In this document: one piece after another, positions 54,901 to 64,000 of the stretch
Position numbering within the stretch: position 1 is the first letter of the stretch
How the letters are laid out: each line of letters starts with the position of its first letter
Notes under the pieces: model-generated
What the model saw: the letters and a program-made list of their open reading frames with translations, nothing else
Databases searched by the model: none
What the model was told of the DNA's origin: nothing
Program-made: the position numbers and the translations under genes
DNA from: Ptychodera flava
Taxonomy: Eukaryota; Hemichordata; Enteropneusta; Ptychoderidae
Assembly (NCBI RefSeq): GCF_041260155.1
Contig: NC_091941.1
Location: forward strand, 27,194,247 to 27,258,246
Direction: 5' to 3'
Length of the DNA stretch: 64,000 nt

Positions 54901-57900
54901 GAGTTGTTGACTGTATCAAGGCCAGTTTCAGTGAACTTCTTGAAATTTACAGTGAAGAAAGCAGACTGTGCAAGGAGGTAGACAATACTGTGAGTAACTT
55001 GCCATAGTTCTTCTTTTGTGCTTAAAATCTTGTATTCTCAGGATTTAGTCCACTCTGAGACACAAAAAATTTGGTCCCATCCAGTAGATACCTCTTACTG
55101 GTTGTTAACACTGCTGAACAAAGCCCATAGGTATGCTTGCATTCAGCTGCCCCTTCGGTGAATGTCAGTCTTGGGAGTGGAATTGTTAGACTTATGTAGT
55201 TCAAACAATTTCGTTCATACTTTTAGATGTTTATGACAGAAGAGCAATTCCAAAGAAAAACAAAATACAGCCCTGTATGGACTCGGGCTCAGTGAGTGAC
55301 GTATTGAACTCGCCGAATGTGTATAACCCTATTATTATACACCTCCCTCCATTAATTGTCCGTATAAACTAATTCTAGGGTAAATTTTGAGGGATGTGGC
55401 ATGCACGATATGAGTGGAACGCACGCGATTGTTGAAATAAAATTGCTACAAACCCCAAACAGGCGCGTCACGCGTCTCCCGTATTCGGGACTCCATGTAC
55501 TATACAAAATACGGAAAGTTATTGGACGGTCAAACTCCCATAGGTTACGGCAGTAGGCGTATAATAATGATATATATTTTAATGATGTTTCTGAGTTGAC
55601 AGAATATATCATCATTTGTCATTACTTCAGTCTGTGTCATGAAAGTTGTGCCTCCAGAATTTGAATGTTTTGGTTTGATTTTGTTCTTCATCATTTTAGA
55701 TTAGAGTGGATGTCTCAAATCTCCTTTTATGAGAAGTAATTGCAAAATATGTAAAAAGTATGAACTAGTGGTATATGATTTGATCTTGCAGTTTTATGAT
55801 GACCTATCGGTCAGGTTGGTGAACACACCATGGCATGTGAAGGGAAAGTATGGACCTCTGTGTTCTCTGATATCCTACATAGGTGCAGCAAAGGTGAGTG
55901 GTGCCATGCAGAGAGATGTCACCCCAGTGGTATCAAATGAAATGTCTGTCAAAATACAGTGTTTGTACATTTGTATGATTGATAATATACTACACTTTTA
56001 AGAAAGTAAGATTTCTTCATTAGTAACCGATTTGGACAAAGATCAAACTGAACTGAGGAAGTTTAGAGTTGAAGAGTATCAGTATCTGTTGGTAAATATT
56101 TGAATCCTGTGAGAAAAATGTCCATCAGAGTTTTCCAAGAAAATGAAAATTCTTTTCCAAAATTTATCGCAGTAGTTTGCAATGAGTTCAAATATAGATC
56201 AAAACACAAGTTTACTGATAACCATGTATTATGAAAGATAATGTCGAATGTTATGCTTTATGAATATATATGACAAAACCATAGTAAAACGTTTCTTTTA
56301 GATCCCTTCAGATATTTTTTATCTTGATTCCTCCTGGTTCACTGGAAAAGAATGGAGTCTTACAGTTATAGGTTGAATAGAATGACATTTTTACAAAACT
56401 CTTTTTCTTAGTTTTTGACAGCCCATCCAGAAGTTGCTTCAAGTCTTGTGAGTTGCCTAGCGACCAATTATCTCGCACCTCCAGCATGTGAAGTTTACAA
56501 GACATTTCTCCAAAATTTAAGGTTGATGCAATTTCATTAAATTATCAAGTTATTAATTTATGAAAATAAAGAGTACCAATTTTTTTCTCTGAGTGAAGAA
56601 TAAACTGTACCAGACAAGCAGTTGAAAGCACTTTTCTGGATGACTCAGATGTTCTACAGTTTGAAAAAATCATTGAATTAAATAACGACAATGCTCACTG
56701 TGTTGTCATCAATGATATTTAATCAAATGACAGAACTTGGCTAAAGTTTGTAATCAGTGTGTTTTAACAGATCTGTACATAGTATGTATGACTGAAGAAT
56801 TGTTTTCATTCCATTGTAAAATGTCTGTAGGAAAGAATGCAGTGCTTCAAGTGAGGATAGTCTTGCTGAATACTGGAGTCTATTCTGGAAATCTCATCTC
56901 CTAGCAGCGTTATGTCATGAGACGCAGTAAGTGCATTCATGTGTCCTCTAGGCTATCGTTCATAATTCCAAATTTTTGCAGTTCATACACAAAGCATAAG
57001 TCTTTCAAAGCCAGAGTCTGATGAAGAAGATTTTGTATTCTGAAATTGTAAGACAGTAAACTTTATTGCAACAGATTTTAGTTAACCCAGACTTCTTGTG
57101 TCATTGTGATATTTTGCGTGATATAGAGTGAGCCTAGCAATTATGTCAGTTGTCTGATCTGGTACATGCCTTTTGTAATTACATACTGCGTCTAGAAAAT
57201 ATCTCCTGCACTGATTTGTTTACATAATATGTATCTTGCAGAAAATAAGATATCATTAAGAGTAAATACCCATATGATCAATCAACCTTGCATGTCATTT
57301 GAGTCTCAAAATGAAATTCAGTGTTTAATCCTTCCACTGCCAGGCCTGTCGCTTTCCCATCTGCCAAGTCAGTAAAAAAAAGTATTGACCCAAAACCTGT
57401 ATGCATTTTTACTCACTTTATTTGGTATGGTATAGCAGGTTTGTCAGTGAAAATAATGTTCAAGGTTTAGTTAAAATGAAATATAGGGGACTTTTTGTGC
57501 CTCACTGGTTTTAACAACCTTGACCTGATGGTGACACATGAACTTGGCAGAATAAACATTAAATACCAATCATAATTTTACATAATATAAATTTTTATCT
57601 TAAAATCACACATTTATTTTCGTAGGCTTCTGAGGCATAATGCATCTCATTATTGGTTGCCATGGACACTGAAGATTTTCCCAGCAGCCCATGAAATGCT
57701 TATAACAGAATTGAGTAACCACTCAGAGATGTTCTCACCAACAAGATGTCTCCATGCCCAGATAGGGGTACTCAATGTGGCAAGGAATTTGAAAATTATC
57801 AATGGCTGTGATTTGGTAGGTCAACACTGGTGAAGTGAATATGTTGTATCTTTAATCCAATCAACATCTGTTTGGTAATGTTTGCAATCTAAGCCATTAC

Positions 57901-60900
57901 TCATACTCTCTGTCATTTTATATCTACAGCAACCGGAACCAATCTGTCAAGCATTGTGGCATCTTGATGATGATGTGAGATCTGATGCTGTGGGTTTGCT
58001 TTGCAACAGCCACAAAAAATCAGGTAAAACTTATTGACAATCAGTTGTTTTTATTCAGAACATTTATTGTTGTCTATCCATTACTTAGCAACAGCATTGT
58101 CGTAATTACTTGAATCATTCAAATGTTTATCCTAAATAACTTCTAAATTTCTATAATCTATTGATTCCAAAGATTCTTTTATTTGCCTAACTGCTTTCCA
58201 AATTTTTGAATGACAGATCTAGATACCACAAACATATCACTGATCATCTTTCAATGTATTTCTACTTGTAACTGTCCCATTGATGATTTGCATATGCTGT
58301 AAATTTTATTGTTCATGTGTTGAAGAGTACTTGATGAATCAACATCAAGATTGACGCAGGCATCATGAAGTATCAGAATACTTGACAACAGGAACAATGT
58401 TAGTCTCCTTTTGTCTTTTCCAGAACCACTTTCTGAACTGGAGTGCAGACTTTTGAAAGAATTTCTGCCGATAAATTTGAACTGTGATTCTTCGCCGTTT
58501 AGGCAACATCTGTATGCTTACATGAAACGACTGGTTGTCAGGATTCGAGACAGCTGTATTGCTACTCTGAAACAAAATTTGAAGGAGAAGAAAGGGAGAC
58601 AGCCACCATCAGTGGACAGCAGTACTCCAAGAACAGTAGAAATGTCTGTTGGTAAGACTACAGACAGTCTGACTGTACAGTAATATAGCTGTATAACTCA
58701 GATTCACATTGTACAATAATAGCTGTAGGATTCAAATATACAATAAAACCTGTCTTAGCGGTCACCCTTACAGAGCGGCCACCCCTTCATAGCGGTCACT
58801 TTGTAGCAGTCCCGTGGGGTTTTATGTGTTAATGAACCTCAACAGAGCGGCCACCTCTCTAACGCGGTCAGCGGCCACCTGTATCCGCTCTATTTGTTCA
58901 GAAATCCTTTGTATAGTGGCCACCTTTATATTTCTGAATGATCGGAGTTGACAAACCTGCAGGAGTTTTTTCATGTAGTTTCTGCCGTTGCATTGAGATA
59001 AGGTGTGAAAACAATGATTAGCCTAGTCACAGTGAATTAGCTATCGACAACTTCGGACAAGCGATAATGTATTATTAACGGCAGTCAGCTGGTGTGGCTA
59101 TGAGATCAAACAGGGACCAAGTGACCGCCAAAAAAGTGAGATGAAAGGCTGCAAATGTTATCAATCCTTGGCGGGTCACAGTTCTGTCGGAGCGATAACT
59201 GGCCATGGCTGCGACAAAGGATACAAACAACTCGCCGCCTACGTCATTCCCGTTCATTGTGATGGCGTCACATTATCACAGCGGCCAGTTTGACCCCCGG
59301 GATCAACTGGGTGTCAAAACGATCAAATAGGGCCACCACTAACAGCGAGATATGTGATTATGATATGAATAAACGTTTCACAATTTTAGAAATTGAAATT
59401 GAGAAACAATGAGCACAAAATCTAATGGTGGGTCGAAGGTCAAAGGTTTATGCATCATTCTCACGTCTCAGAACAAAACATCAATGGCGGCCCATGTGCT
59501 TTTAAACAGAGCGTTCGCTCAGAACCTGTACCATTCTATGCTTTTGCATCGACTCTACCACATCGTATCAACTCGATCAACAACTGCTATCTACGAGCGA
59601 AATTATGGCGAAGAACGTGAGGAAGACTCTGACGCTGTACCAGAAGGTTGAACTGATCCAGCTCTACGAAGCGAGTGGCGGTTCAATGGGGTCACGCAAG
59701 CTGGCTGAGAGGTATGGTGTTGGGCGTACGCAGATACAGTCAATTCTGAAACGTAAAGCTGAAGTCTTTTTGCAGTATATTTGAACATAGTGCTTTGTAG
59801 AGCACATAAACATTGTGATATTACATTAATCAGTATTTTTACAGAATTTTTAAACATTGTTTCATATTATGAACTTACAAGAATTGAATACAGTATTTAT
59901 TAAATGAAATAAAGTAATATTTTGAAGTGATTCACTTTGCTTGTGCATGGTATTTTAATGCTCTTTGAGCAGCCTCTTGCTTCTACTTTCAAACTGCCCT
60001 GCCCCTTCAAAATATATGCAGACACGCCCACCCTCTATATAAAGGCCACCTCTCTATAGTGGCCACTTTTCTCTGGTCCCCTGGGTGACCACTATACACA
60101 GGTTCGACTGTACAATAAAGCTTTTTCCTTTGTACTGTTAACTTTATCACTCTCATAAAGTTTGAAAACTGTCCATACTGAAATGACTCATAACTCATAA
60201 ATCCACTGGTTTGAGATCTGAAAAACAGAATATTTTGCCTGGATGTTGACTTTGCCATTCTGGTGGTCCAGTGGACCATTTATTCTAATGATGGTGTATG
60301 ATAAAACATTAGAGCTATCAAAGGAGGGTAGAGACCAGTGAAAAAGGTATCTTGACACTGGTCTCATTGACCATTAAAAACTCAATGGATTTGCTACTAA
60401 AAATATATATTTTCACAGATATGGAACTAGTACACTCTGATGAGTAATAAGGTCAAAATGAATAGAGCTTCAGACTCGGCTTGGTTTATGTGAATTACAG
60501 TAATGTTTTTCTGTATCTGTAAGGAGACAACACTGAATGTTCAACTAAACATAGTAACTTTCACATTTCAGATTTTGTGGACTGGCTCTTTGACTTGTCT
60601 GTCTCTTCCCTGTTTCCTGGATCTTGCTATCAGCGACGGAAAACATCGCTGGAGTTGATCTTGGCCATCCTAGAATCCCTGATTACAGGAGACGGCATTG
60701 CTAGACGGAAGGGACAAACACCAGGTAAATGTGCGGTTTTCATAGAAGCAGTTCTCTGATTTTGATAACAGCCATTGACATTCAACCCTGTAATCAACTT
60801 CAGACAGGCAATCAGCAAGTAACTACCATAGAGAGCGCAGCACCAAATTTTTAGTGTAAAGTCTTTTTGCTCATGTCATTATCAATATGTGCATTTCTCC

Positions 60901-61563
60901 TAATAGATTCAGCTGGGCTTCTCATGGACTGGGCCAATGGTTGCAAGAAATGGATGTTCTTTTCACAGAGGTATTCTATCAAAGTACCATTTTGGATCAA
61001 ATTTGTTCTTGGAATCTACGTAGAATGAGTCCGTTGTTAAATGCATTCATACTACCAAGTCAATGATAACTCACCAACCATTGGAAAAAACACAAGTAAC
61101 TTAATCCTGAGTATGATAGTCTCTATAATAAAATAGACATGATGTAAACATGATTACATTCTCGTCCTACTTGTTCCAAATAAGATTCAGCTGGCTGTGA
61201 GCCAAGTTGCATGAAATTTGATTTGCTAATTTTTTGTGGATATTTTCATTCAGTCCTTCACAAGTAGTATGGATGAACCTCAGAAGAAGCTAACATTTTT
61301 ATCTAAAATCGACTTTCATTTGTCACAACCTCTAGAAACGCCTCCCTCATACTCAGTTGCATGGAGGATGGAACTAATGAAATCAGAGAGTTGGCGTACT
61401 CCATTCTAGCCGTTTACTTTCCCTGGCCACTGGTGTGTCTCACAACAGAATGTCCAAAGTACACTGCTCGCCATATATTGCAACAGTCATACCACTTGCT
61501 GTGTAGTCCCAAAGCCATGGAGTCTGAAAGTGGAGCAATCATGTGTAAACTGGTCTTTCAGAA
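48438..61563 (+). CDS. THADA: THADA / Trm732-like protein, 5' part (19 coding exons, 854 aa, continues beyond the window)
   Basis: THADA is a large alpha-helical ARM/HEAT-repeat protein. As in yeast Trm732, it partners an FTSJ1/Trm7-type methyltransferase to place 2'-O-methyl groups at tRNA position 32; in animals it has also been linked to SERCA and energy balance. Nineteen exons, listed separately, join in phase throughout. Family-typical stretches are FLFDVLFPEVC, VLMLWLQCVRNSI, LLRHNASHYWLPW, ALWHLDDDVRSDAVGLLC, LPINLNCDSSPFRQHLY, SLFPGSCYQRRKTSLELI and NEIRELAYSILAVYFPWPL. The protein has no signal peptide and would be cytosolic. Vertebrate THADA has nearly 2000 residues, so less than half is here, and the DUF2428 core should follow beyond the last exon. 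Intron 1 has a GC-AG donor. The start is supported by phase and by the upstream promoter-like sequence. Confidence 0.94.
48548..49099 (+). other. THADA intron 1 (GC-AG) with compound microsatellite
   Basis: The donor is GCAAGT and the acceptor TTTCCACAG. The intron contains a roughly symmetrical (CA)n-(TA)n-(CA)n array at 48804-48962, which makes spurious poly-Val/Cys and poly-Ile/Tyr frames. Confidence 0.8.
48804..48962. repeat. Compound (CA)n-(TA)n-(CA)n microsatellite
   Basis: CA runs flank an interrupted TA core of about 80 bases. Such tracts are prone to slippage and structure formation. Confidence 0.92.
49100..49283 (+). CDS. THADA: THADA coding exon 2
   Basis: 184 bases (residues 37-98). 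Helical repeat sequence with MDTIVREMSKLQII and LKAWDMFISVICKIY. Acceptor CCACAG, donor GTTAGT. Confidence 0.9.
49381..49498 (+). CDS. THADA: THADA coding exon 3
   Basis: 118 bases (residues 99-137 plus one base), beginning VVKQLYRLFPDRTQTMFDEE. Acceptor TTCCAG, donor GTTAGA. Confidence 0.9.
49865..50013 (+). CDS. THADA: THADA coding exon 4
   Basis: 149 bases (residues 138-187): LMKKFLENNLRVFTASLSRI and following helix. Acceptor TTTCCCAG, donor GTAACT. Confidence 0.9.
50703..50831 (+). CDS. THADA: THADA coding exon 5
   Basis: 43 codons (residues 188-230): ICLQTIQLHPHIGEKIIWKD to CLLMIIFSK. Acceptor TTCTACAG, donor GTATGA, phase 0. Confidence 0.9.
51302..51422 (+). CDS. THADA: THADA coding exon 6
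   Basis: 121 bases (residues 231-270 plus one base): RFSRECSLLAGSAVGLLINT then VNLLKLTTE. Acceptor AATGCAG, donor GTAATA. Confidence 0.9.
51772..51935 (+). CDS. THADA: THADA coding exon 7
   Basis: 164 bases (residues 271-325): FPTLVLLKAMLTCLDKELLV. Acceptor TTTGCAG, donor GTATTT, phase 0. It leads directly into the conserved FDVLFP exon after a 2.2 kb intron. Confidence 0.9.
52926..52966. repeat. Dispersed CGTCGCTTACGGCC repeat half-site
   Basis: GAGACCCTATACGTCGCTTA followed by CGGCCTCCGTGTCTCCGACC closely matches the right arm of the palindrome at 13528-13608 read on the opposite strand. Confidence 0.7.
53033..53101. repeat. Near-perfect foldback with 30-bp arms
   Basis: GCGTACAGGTCTGTGTGTTC plus CCGGCGTTAT is mirrored by ATAACGCCCGGAAACACACA plus GACCTGTACGC, leaving a spacer of only about 8 bases. 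Weaker symmetry extends outward (ATCGTGTACC on both sides). It would form a strong hairpin in intronic RNA. Confidence 0.85.
54102..54186 (+). CDS. THADA: THADA coding exon 8
   Basis: 85 bases (residues 326-353 plus one base): MRFLFDVLFPEVCKVCKN. It is a strong match to the conserved FDVLFP helix of THADA. Acceptor GTTGCAG, donor GTAATC. Confidence 0.93.
54236..54431. repeat. Tandem duplication of ~100 bp in THADA intron 8
   Basis: Two adjacent units share GTCACTGAAATAAA, ATTTGTTTGAAAGTTTG and CTGATGTCATA-ATGTTTTAAAAT, with about 80 percent identity by eye. Confidence 0.8.
54483..54625 (+). CDS. THADA: THADA coding exon 9
   Basis: 143 bases (residues 354-401): VLMLWLQCVRNSIHQVYRD and TTVLQLVWENWENP. 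Acceptor ACTACAG, donor GTGAGT, phase 0. Confidence 0.93.
54894..54989 (+). CDS. THADA: THADA coding exon 10
   Basis: 32 codons (residues 402-433): IDGVVDCIKASFSELLEIYS. Acceptor ATTCAG, donor GTGAGT. An internal GTAGAC is a weaker alternative donor. Confidence 0.9.
54990..55791 (+). other. THADA intron 10
   Basis: It includes a CpG-rich patch at about 55255-55590 with a GTGTATA...TATACAC hairpin (55319-55342). No coding sequence was found. The patch may be a decayed element. Confidence 0.45.
55792..55893 (+). CDS. THADA: THADA coding exon 11
   Basis: 34 codons (residues 434-467): FYDDLSVRLVNTPWHVKGKY followed by GPLCSLISYIGAAK, a family-typical segment. Acceptor CTTGCAG, donor GTGAGT. Confidence 0.92.
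56412..56521 (+). CDS. THADA: THADA coding exon 12
   Basis: 110 bases (residues 468-503 plus two bases): SSLVSCLATNYLAPPACEVY. Acceptor TTCTTAG, donor GTTGAT (weak). Confidence 0.85.
56831..56926 (+). CDS. THADA: THADA coding exon 13
   Basis: 96 bases (residues 504-535 plus two bases): EYWSLFWKSHLLAALCHET. Acceptor CTGTAG, donor GTAAGT. Confidence 0.9.
57626..57815 (+). CDS. THADA: THADA coding exon 14
   Basis: 190 bases (residues 536-599): LLRHNASHYWLPWTLKIFPA and LHAQIGVLNVARNLKII. Acceptor TTCGTAG, donor GTAGGT. Confidence 0.93.
57930..58023 (+). CDS. THADA: THADA coding exon 15
   Basis: 94 bases (residues 600-630 plus one base): ALWHLDDDVRSDAVGLLCNS, among the most conserved THADA motifs (a WH-x-DD-x-VR-x-DA-x-GLLC pattern). 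Acceptor TCTACAG, donor GTAAAA. Confidence 0.96.
58424..58651 (+). CDS. THADA: THADA coding exon 16
   Basis: 228 bases (residues 631-706 plus one base): FLPINLNCDSSPFRQHLYAY, then RLVVRIRDS and a Lys-rich linker. Acceptor TTTCCAG, donor GTAAGA. Confidence 0.95.
58741..60110 (+). mobile_element. pogo/Tigger-type DNA transposon, decayed
   Basis: The 1370-bp element sits in THADA intron 16 between TA dinucleotides (58739-58740 and 60111-60112). The ends are inverted repeats rich in GTGGCCACC-type motifs: the right end, read on the minus strand, begins CAGTCGAACCTGTGTATAGT, and the left begins CAATAAAACCTGTCTTAGCG. It encodes an N-terminal CENP-B/pogo helix-turn-helix ORF at 59605-59784 but lacks the DDE catalytic part, so it is not autonomous. 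Confidence 0.85.
59605..59784 (+). pseudogene. Truncated pogo-like transposase N-terminus (CENP-B-type HTH)
   Basis: 59 codons, MAKNVRKTLTLYQKVELIQL and onward through RKLAERYGVGRTQIQSILKR, then TGA. The TLxxKxELI...KLAxRYGVGRTQIxxI pattern is the DNA-binding helix-turn-helix shared by pogo/Tigger transposases and CENP-B. The second HTH and the DDE catalytic domain are missing, so this is a transposase remnant and not a host gene. Confidence 0.82.
60572..60724 (+). CDS. THADA: THADA coding exon 17
   Basis: 153 bases (residues 707-757 plus one base): DFVDWLFDLSVSSLFPGSCY followed by QRRKTSLELILAIL. This is the FPG-x-x-x-x-RR-x-T motif typical of THADA. Acceptor CATTTCAG, donor GTAAAT. Confidence 0.95.
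60907..60970 (+). CDS. THADA: THADA coding exon 18
   Basis: 64 bases (residues 758-778 plus two bases): SAGLLMDWANGCKKWMFFSQ. Acceptor CTAATAG, donor GTATTC. Confidence 0.85.
61336..61563 (+). CDS. THADA: THADA coding exon 19 (last in window)
   Basis: 228 bases (residues 779-854 plus two bases): DGTNEIRELAYSILAVYFPW, then ILQQSYHLLCSPKAMESES. Acceptor CCTCTAG, donor GTAAGT. The open phase shows that the gene continues to the right. Confidence 0.93.
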
Positions 61564-62340
61564 GTAAGTTTAAAGTGCTGTTTGTGTGAGTTTCTGCATT
61601 GGCTGATAGAGCCCCATGCCACTTAATGAAGTTTTAATTAAGCAATTTAGTATGAAGATTTATAAAGCATAAGATTTTCATGTGGAAAATAAGTGACGCT
61701 TTCCTCATTGCAATACAATCTGAGAACAACAAAATCAAGAGAAATGCTTCTTGGAGACAGATGGATCAATTAAATTCTATTTGAATTAGTGATATTTCTG
61801 TGATCAGTAACATGCAGAATACTTTTACAGTGACGGCACCAATTATTTTGACGATGAGATACAGCTGATATTGATACACTACCGAATTAGGTTTGTCAGT
61901 TTGCTCACAAATTTACCCTTTTAGTGGTCAACTTTTACAACTTTGCGCCAACATCAGACAGACTTAAACAGCAGGTGACGCAGCAAGATATCTGTAAACT
62001 AATTACTAAAGTATGTAGTATGTTTATATCTTTACAGCAGCTATCAGTTTCAATGGTTGACACACACAGAGATTGGTGCCAAGTTTTAAAAGCAAGTTCA
62101 AATGCACGGATACGGTGGTAAAAGAACGAAGTTAGGGGAGAACCATTTGATTTTGGGGGGGAATGGAGGATTTGAGAAAAAAAAATTGTCACCAGGTGAG
62201 AGAGAAGAAAAAAAAAATTGATCCTGTCATGGCCTGAGAAAAAAAAAATGTCATAACAGACAGGAGAGAAAAAAAAATTGTCACAATGCACCAGAAATAA
62301 GCAAAATTTAGAACCTTATTCTCATGTATTCTTTGCCAGC

Positions 62341-62359
62341 GCGCCGCCATAGGCGGCGC
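62341..62359. repeat. Perfect GC-rich hairpin GCGCCGCC-ATA-GGCGGCGC
   Basis: An 8-bp all-GC stem with a 3-base loop, lying inside the AT-rich transposon at 62135-63825. Confidence 0.8.
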
Positions 62360-62992
62360 AAATGTTTTACCACAAGCAATTCTTATGTTCTTTTCCCAGC
62401 ACTTATGATATAAGCATGCACTACATAGGTCTACTTTACACCTCAGTACACTCAATGTTTTCCTTCTATTTTCTGACCCAAGAAATCATTTTCAGGATTT
62501 CTGTTGCAATATCTCAATGGCATAGGCACTATCTAAAGGGGACTATTTGACTTCTGTAAATTGTGAAAATTTAAAACACAAGACAGGAGTCAATAAACTA
62601 GTGTTAAAACCAATATATTATTTTCTCAATATAAATTTGTTAGAAAGATGTACCTTGACAATTGAAAGAGGAAAAACAAAATATAATGAAATACAATGTG
62701 TGAGCCTTGTTTTTCTGACCACAAACACCGGATCGCAAACATACCATATTCAGGCTTTCATTAGAAGCTGGCAGCTGGAGAAATGACACAAGAAGGTCAC
62801 AGATTTTCCGTTCCTGTATATTTATTTGTCTTCAGTCTCTGGCAAACAGAACTGTTTTTCACAAATTGTATTGTCATTGTTTGGTTGTTGAATATTGTGA
62901 CTCAAAAACTGATCATGAAAAAATGTAAAAAATATCAGTGTTCAATGTCATTTTCAAACAGTTTTACCGAGTGCAAAATAAACTGAAACTCC

Positions 62993-63205
62993 TCTCAGAT
63001 TGCACCATTAAACACATCAATTCTCAAAATTTCCAATACGAGAGGGGGAACCCCTCTCGTGTGTTGTGCTCTCCCTTGGGGTATTCTAACAGTTTCACTC
63101 AGTGAACAAATTAAAAAACCTCTCAGATTGCACCAGACTGCACCATTGCACACATCAATATCTTAAAAATTTCCATGTAAGATAGGGGAAAGCCCCTGTG
63201 ACACT
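62993..63205. repeat. Internal direct repeat of the TIR element
   Basis: Two copies of a block of about 70 bases beginning CCTCTCAGATTGCACCA and containing ACACATCAAT, AAAATTTCCA and GGGGAA-CCCC. They start at about 62993 and 63117. Confidence 0.7.
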
Positions 63206-64000
63206 TTCCCCCTAAGCCTCTCTCATGTTCTCCCCCTGTACTTTCAAATTCTGCCCGGTCAGATATCCTAGTGAAAACCCTGTCATAATATCCATCCAAA
63301 TTAAACAATATACTATATGATTAGATACTGCGTGATCTTTTATATCTTTATTTTATTGTGACTTTGAATTTCATTTTGATGTGTTCACCTTTTTTGAACC
63401 ATCATGAGAGCTGATGATAGTCTAGCAGGGTACATCAGGATTTGAAGGGTCTTTACTGTTGCTGTATTTTGTAAATTTTACAATTACATGTATTGGTATT
63501 TAACTTTTCTAAGTGGAGAATGGTCAAAATTCAGAGTTAGAGAGGAAGGTTACTCAAATTCATCATGGTTGGTGAAGGGGGGAGGGTCACTCGAAATTTG
63601 GAGTTTCAGGCCGTCAATAATGACGGCTCCCTTATATACAACGCATTACAAACTTGATGACCAATAAAAAAAAAAAATTGCACTGCTACTCCATTTGGAA
63701 AAAAAAATTGATGCAGGTCTGACAGTAGAAAAAAAAAATTGCTGTCACTCTGACAGGAAAAAAAAATTTGCTCCCATACCCTCTTCCTCCATACCCCCCC
63801 CCCCAGAAATCAAATGGTTCTCCCCTTACTGCAAATTTAGACTCAGAGGACAGTGTTCTTTGTAGTTGAATATCAATAAAGTTCATGACTTCAAAAATAA
63901 TAGAGTGATGTGTAAAATGAACAAACTTTACTTTGGTTATCAACAAATGAATGACACCACATTTCTCAATGAGCTGACATCGGGGCCTACTTCAGTACGA

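Larger units (their letters stand above)
62135..63825. mobile_element. 1691-bp TIR DNA transposon with TTA target duplication
   Basis: The left end GGGGAGAACCATTTGATTTT is mirrored at the right end (AAATCAAATGGTTCTCCCC on the plus strand), with a G/C homopolymer just inside. TTA flanks both ends (62132-62134 and 63826-63828), the TWA-type duplication expected for PIF/Harbinger. Subterminal regions carry four or more AAAAAAAAATTG-TC units in inverted orientation on the two sides. There is no transposase ORF, so it is non-autonomous. Confidence 0.83.
61564..64000 (+). other. THADA intron 19, running off the right edge
   Basis: No further THADA exon was found in 2.4 kb. Most of it is occupied by the TIR element at 62135-63825. 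Confidence 0.7.

Noticed and set aside
57325..57560. Possible MITE beginning TTAATCCTTCCACTGCCAGGC
   Set aside because: The left end resembles other MITE termini, but I found no convincing inverted partner or target duplication on the right.

Overview
This is a piece of an animal nuclear genome: AT-rich, intron-rich, with long introns, microsatellites and many short DNA-transposon remnants. The protein families and the repeat style suggest a marine invertebrate, probably an invertebrate deuterostome such as a hemichordate or cephalochordate. A lophotrochozoan cannot be excluded from sequence alone. No bacterial, organellar or viral genes were seen.

Three genes can be reconstructed. (1) On the minus strand, from about 37.3 kb down to 4.8 kb, is a 14-coding-exon FERM-domain gene whose exons join in phase into a protein of about 812 residues. 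It matches the FRMD6/Willin (Expanded-related) family, an upstream Hippo-pathway scaffold. (2) On the plus strand at 43.29-44.44 kb is a C2H2 zinc-finger gene with two divergent N-terminal fingers and an Ikaros/Hunchback-type C-terminal dimerisation finger pair. In this sequence it is split by an apparent +1 frameshift. (3) On the plus strand from 48.44 kb to beyond the useful right edge is the 5' part of a THADA (Trm732-type tRNA 2'-O-methylation cofactor) gene. Nineteen coding exons join in phase into 854 residues; the DUF2428 core and the 3' end lie outside the window. A fourth, weaker signal at the extreme left (21-81, plus) looks like the last coding exon of a gene entering from outside, followed by a polyadenylation signal at 270-275.

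Layout: 0-0.3 kb end of a plus-strand gene; 0.3-4.8 kb intergenic or 3' UTR; 4.8-37.3 kb FRMD6-like gene, with introns of 9.7 and 10.9 kb at its 5' end; 37.3-43.2 kb a divergent intergenic region with CpG-containing, promoter-like stretches and several simple repeats; 43.3-44.4 kb Ikaros-like gene, with its 3' UTR perhaps running to 46.2-46.5 kb; 47.4-48.3 kb a transposon directly upstream of THADA; 48.4-61.6 kb THADA exons; 61.6-64 kb a THADA intron with a 1.7 kb terminal-inverted-repeat element.

The non-genic part holds several resolvable mobile elements: a piggyBac-like TTAA MITE family (three copies), a 352 bp MITE with arms of about 90 bp, a 927 bp element with GGCAAAA target duplications whose ends carry a TTTCGGATTCGG minisatellite, a 1370 bp pogo/Tigger-type element with a surviving CENP-B-like helix-turn-helix ORF, and a 1691 bp element flanked by TTA duplications. 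The three main genes have unrelated functions (Hippo signalling, transcription, tRNA modification), and no shared pathway is implied by their proximity.
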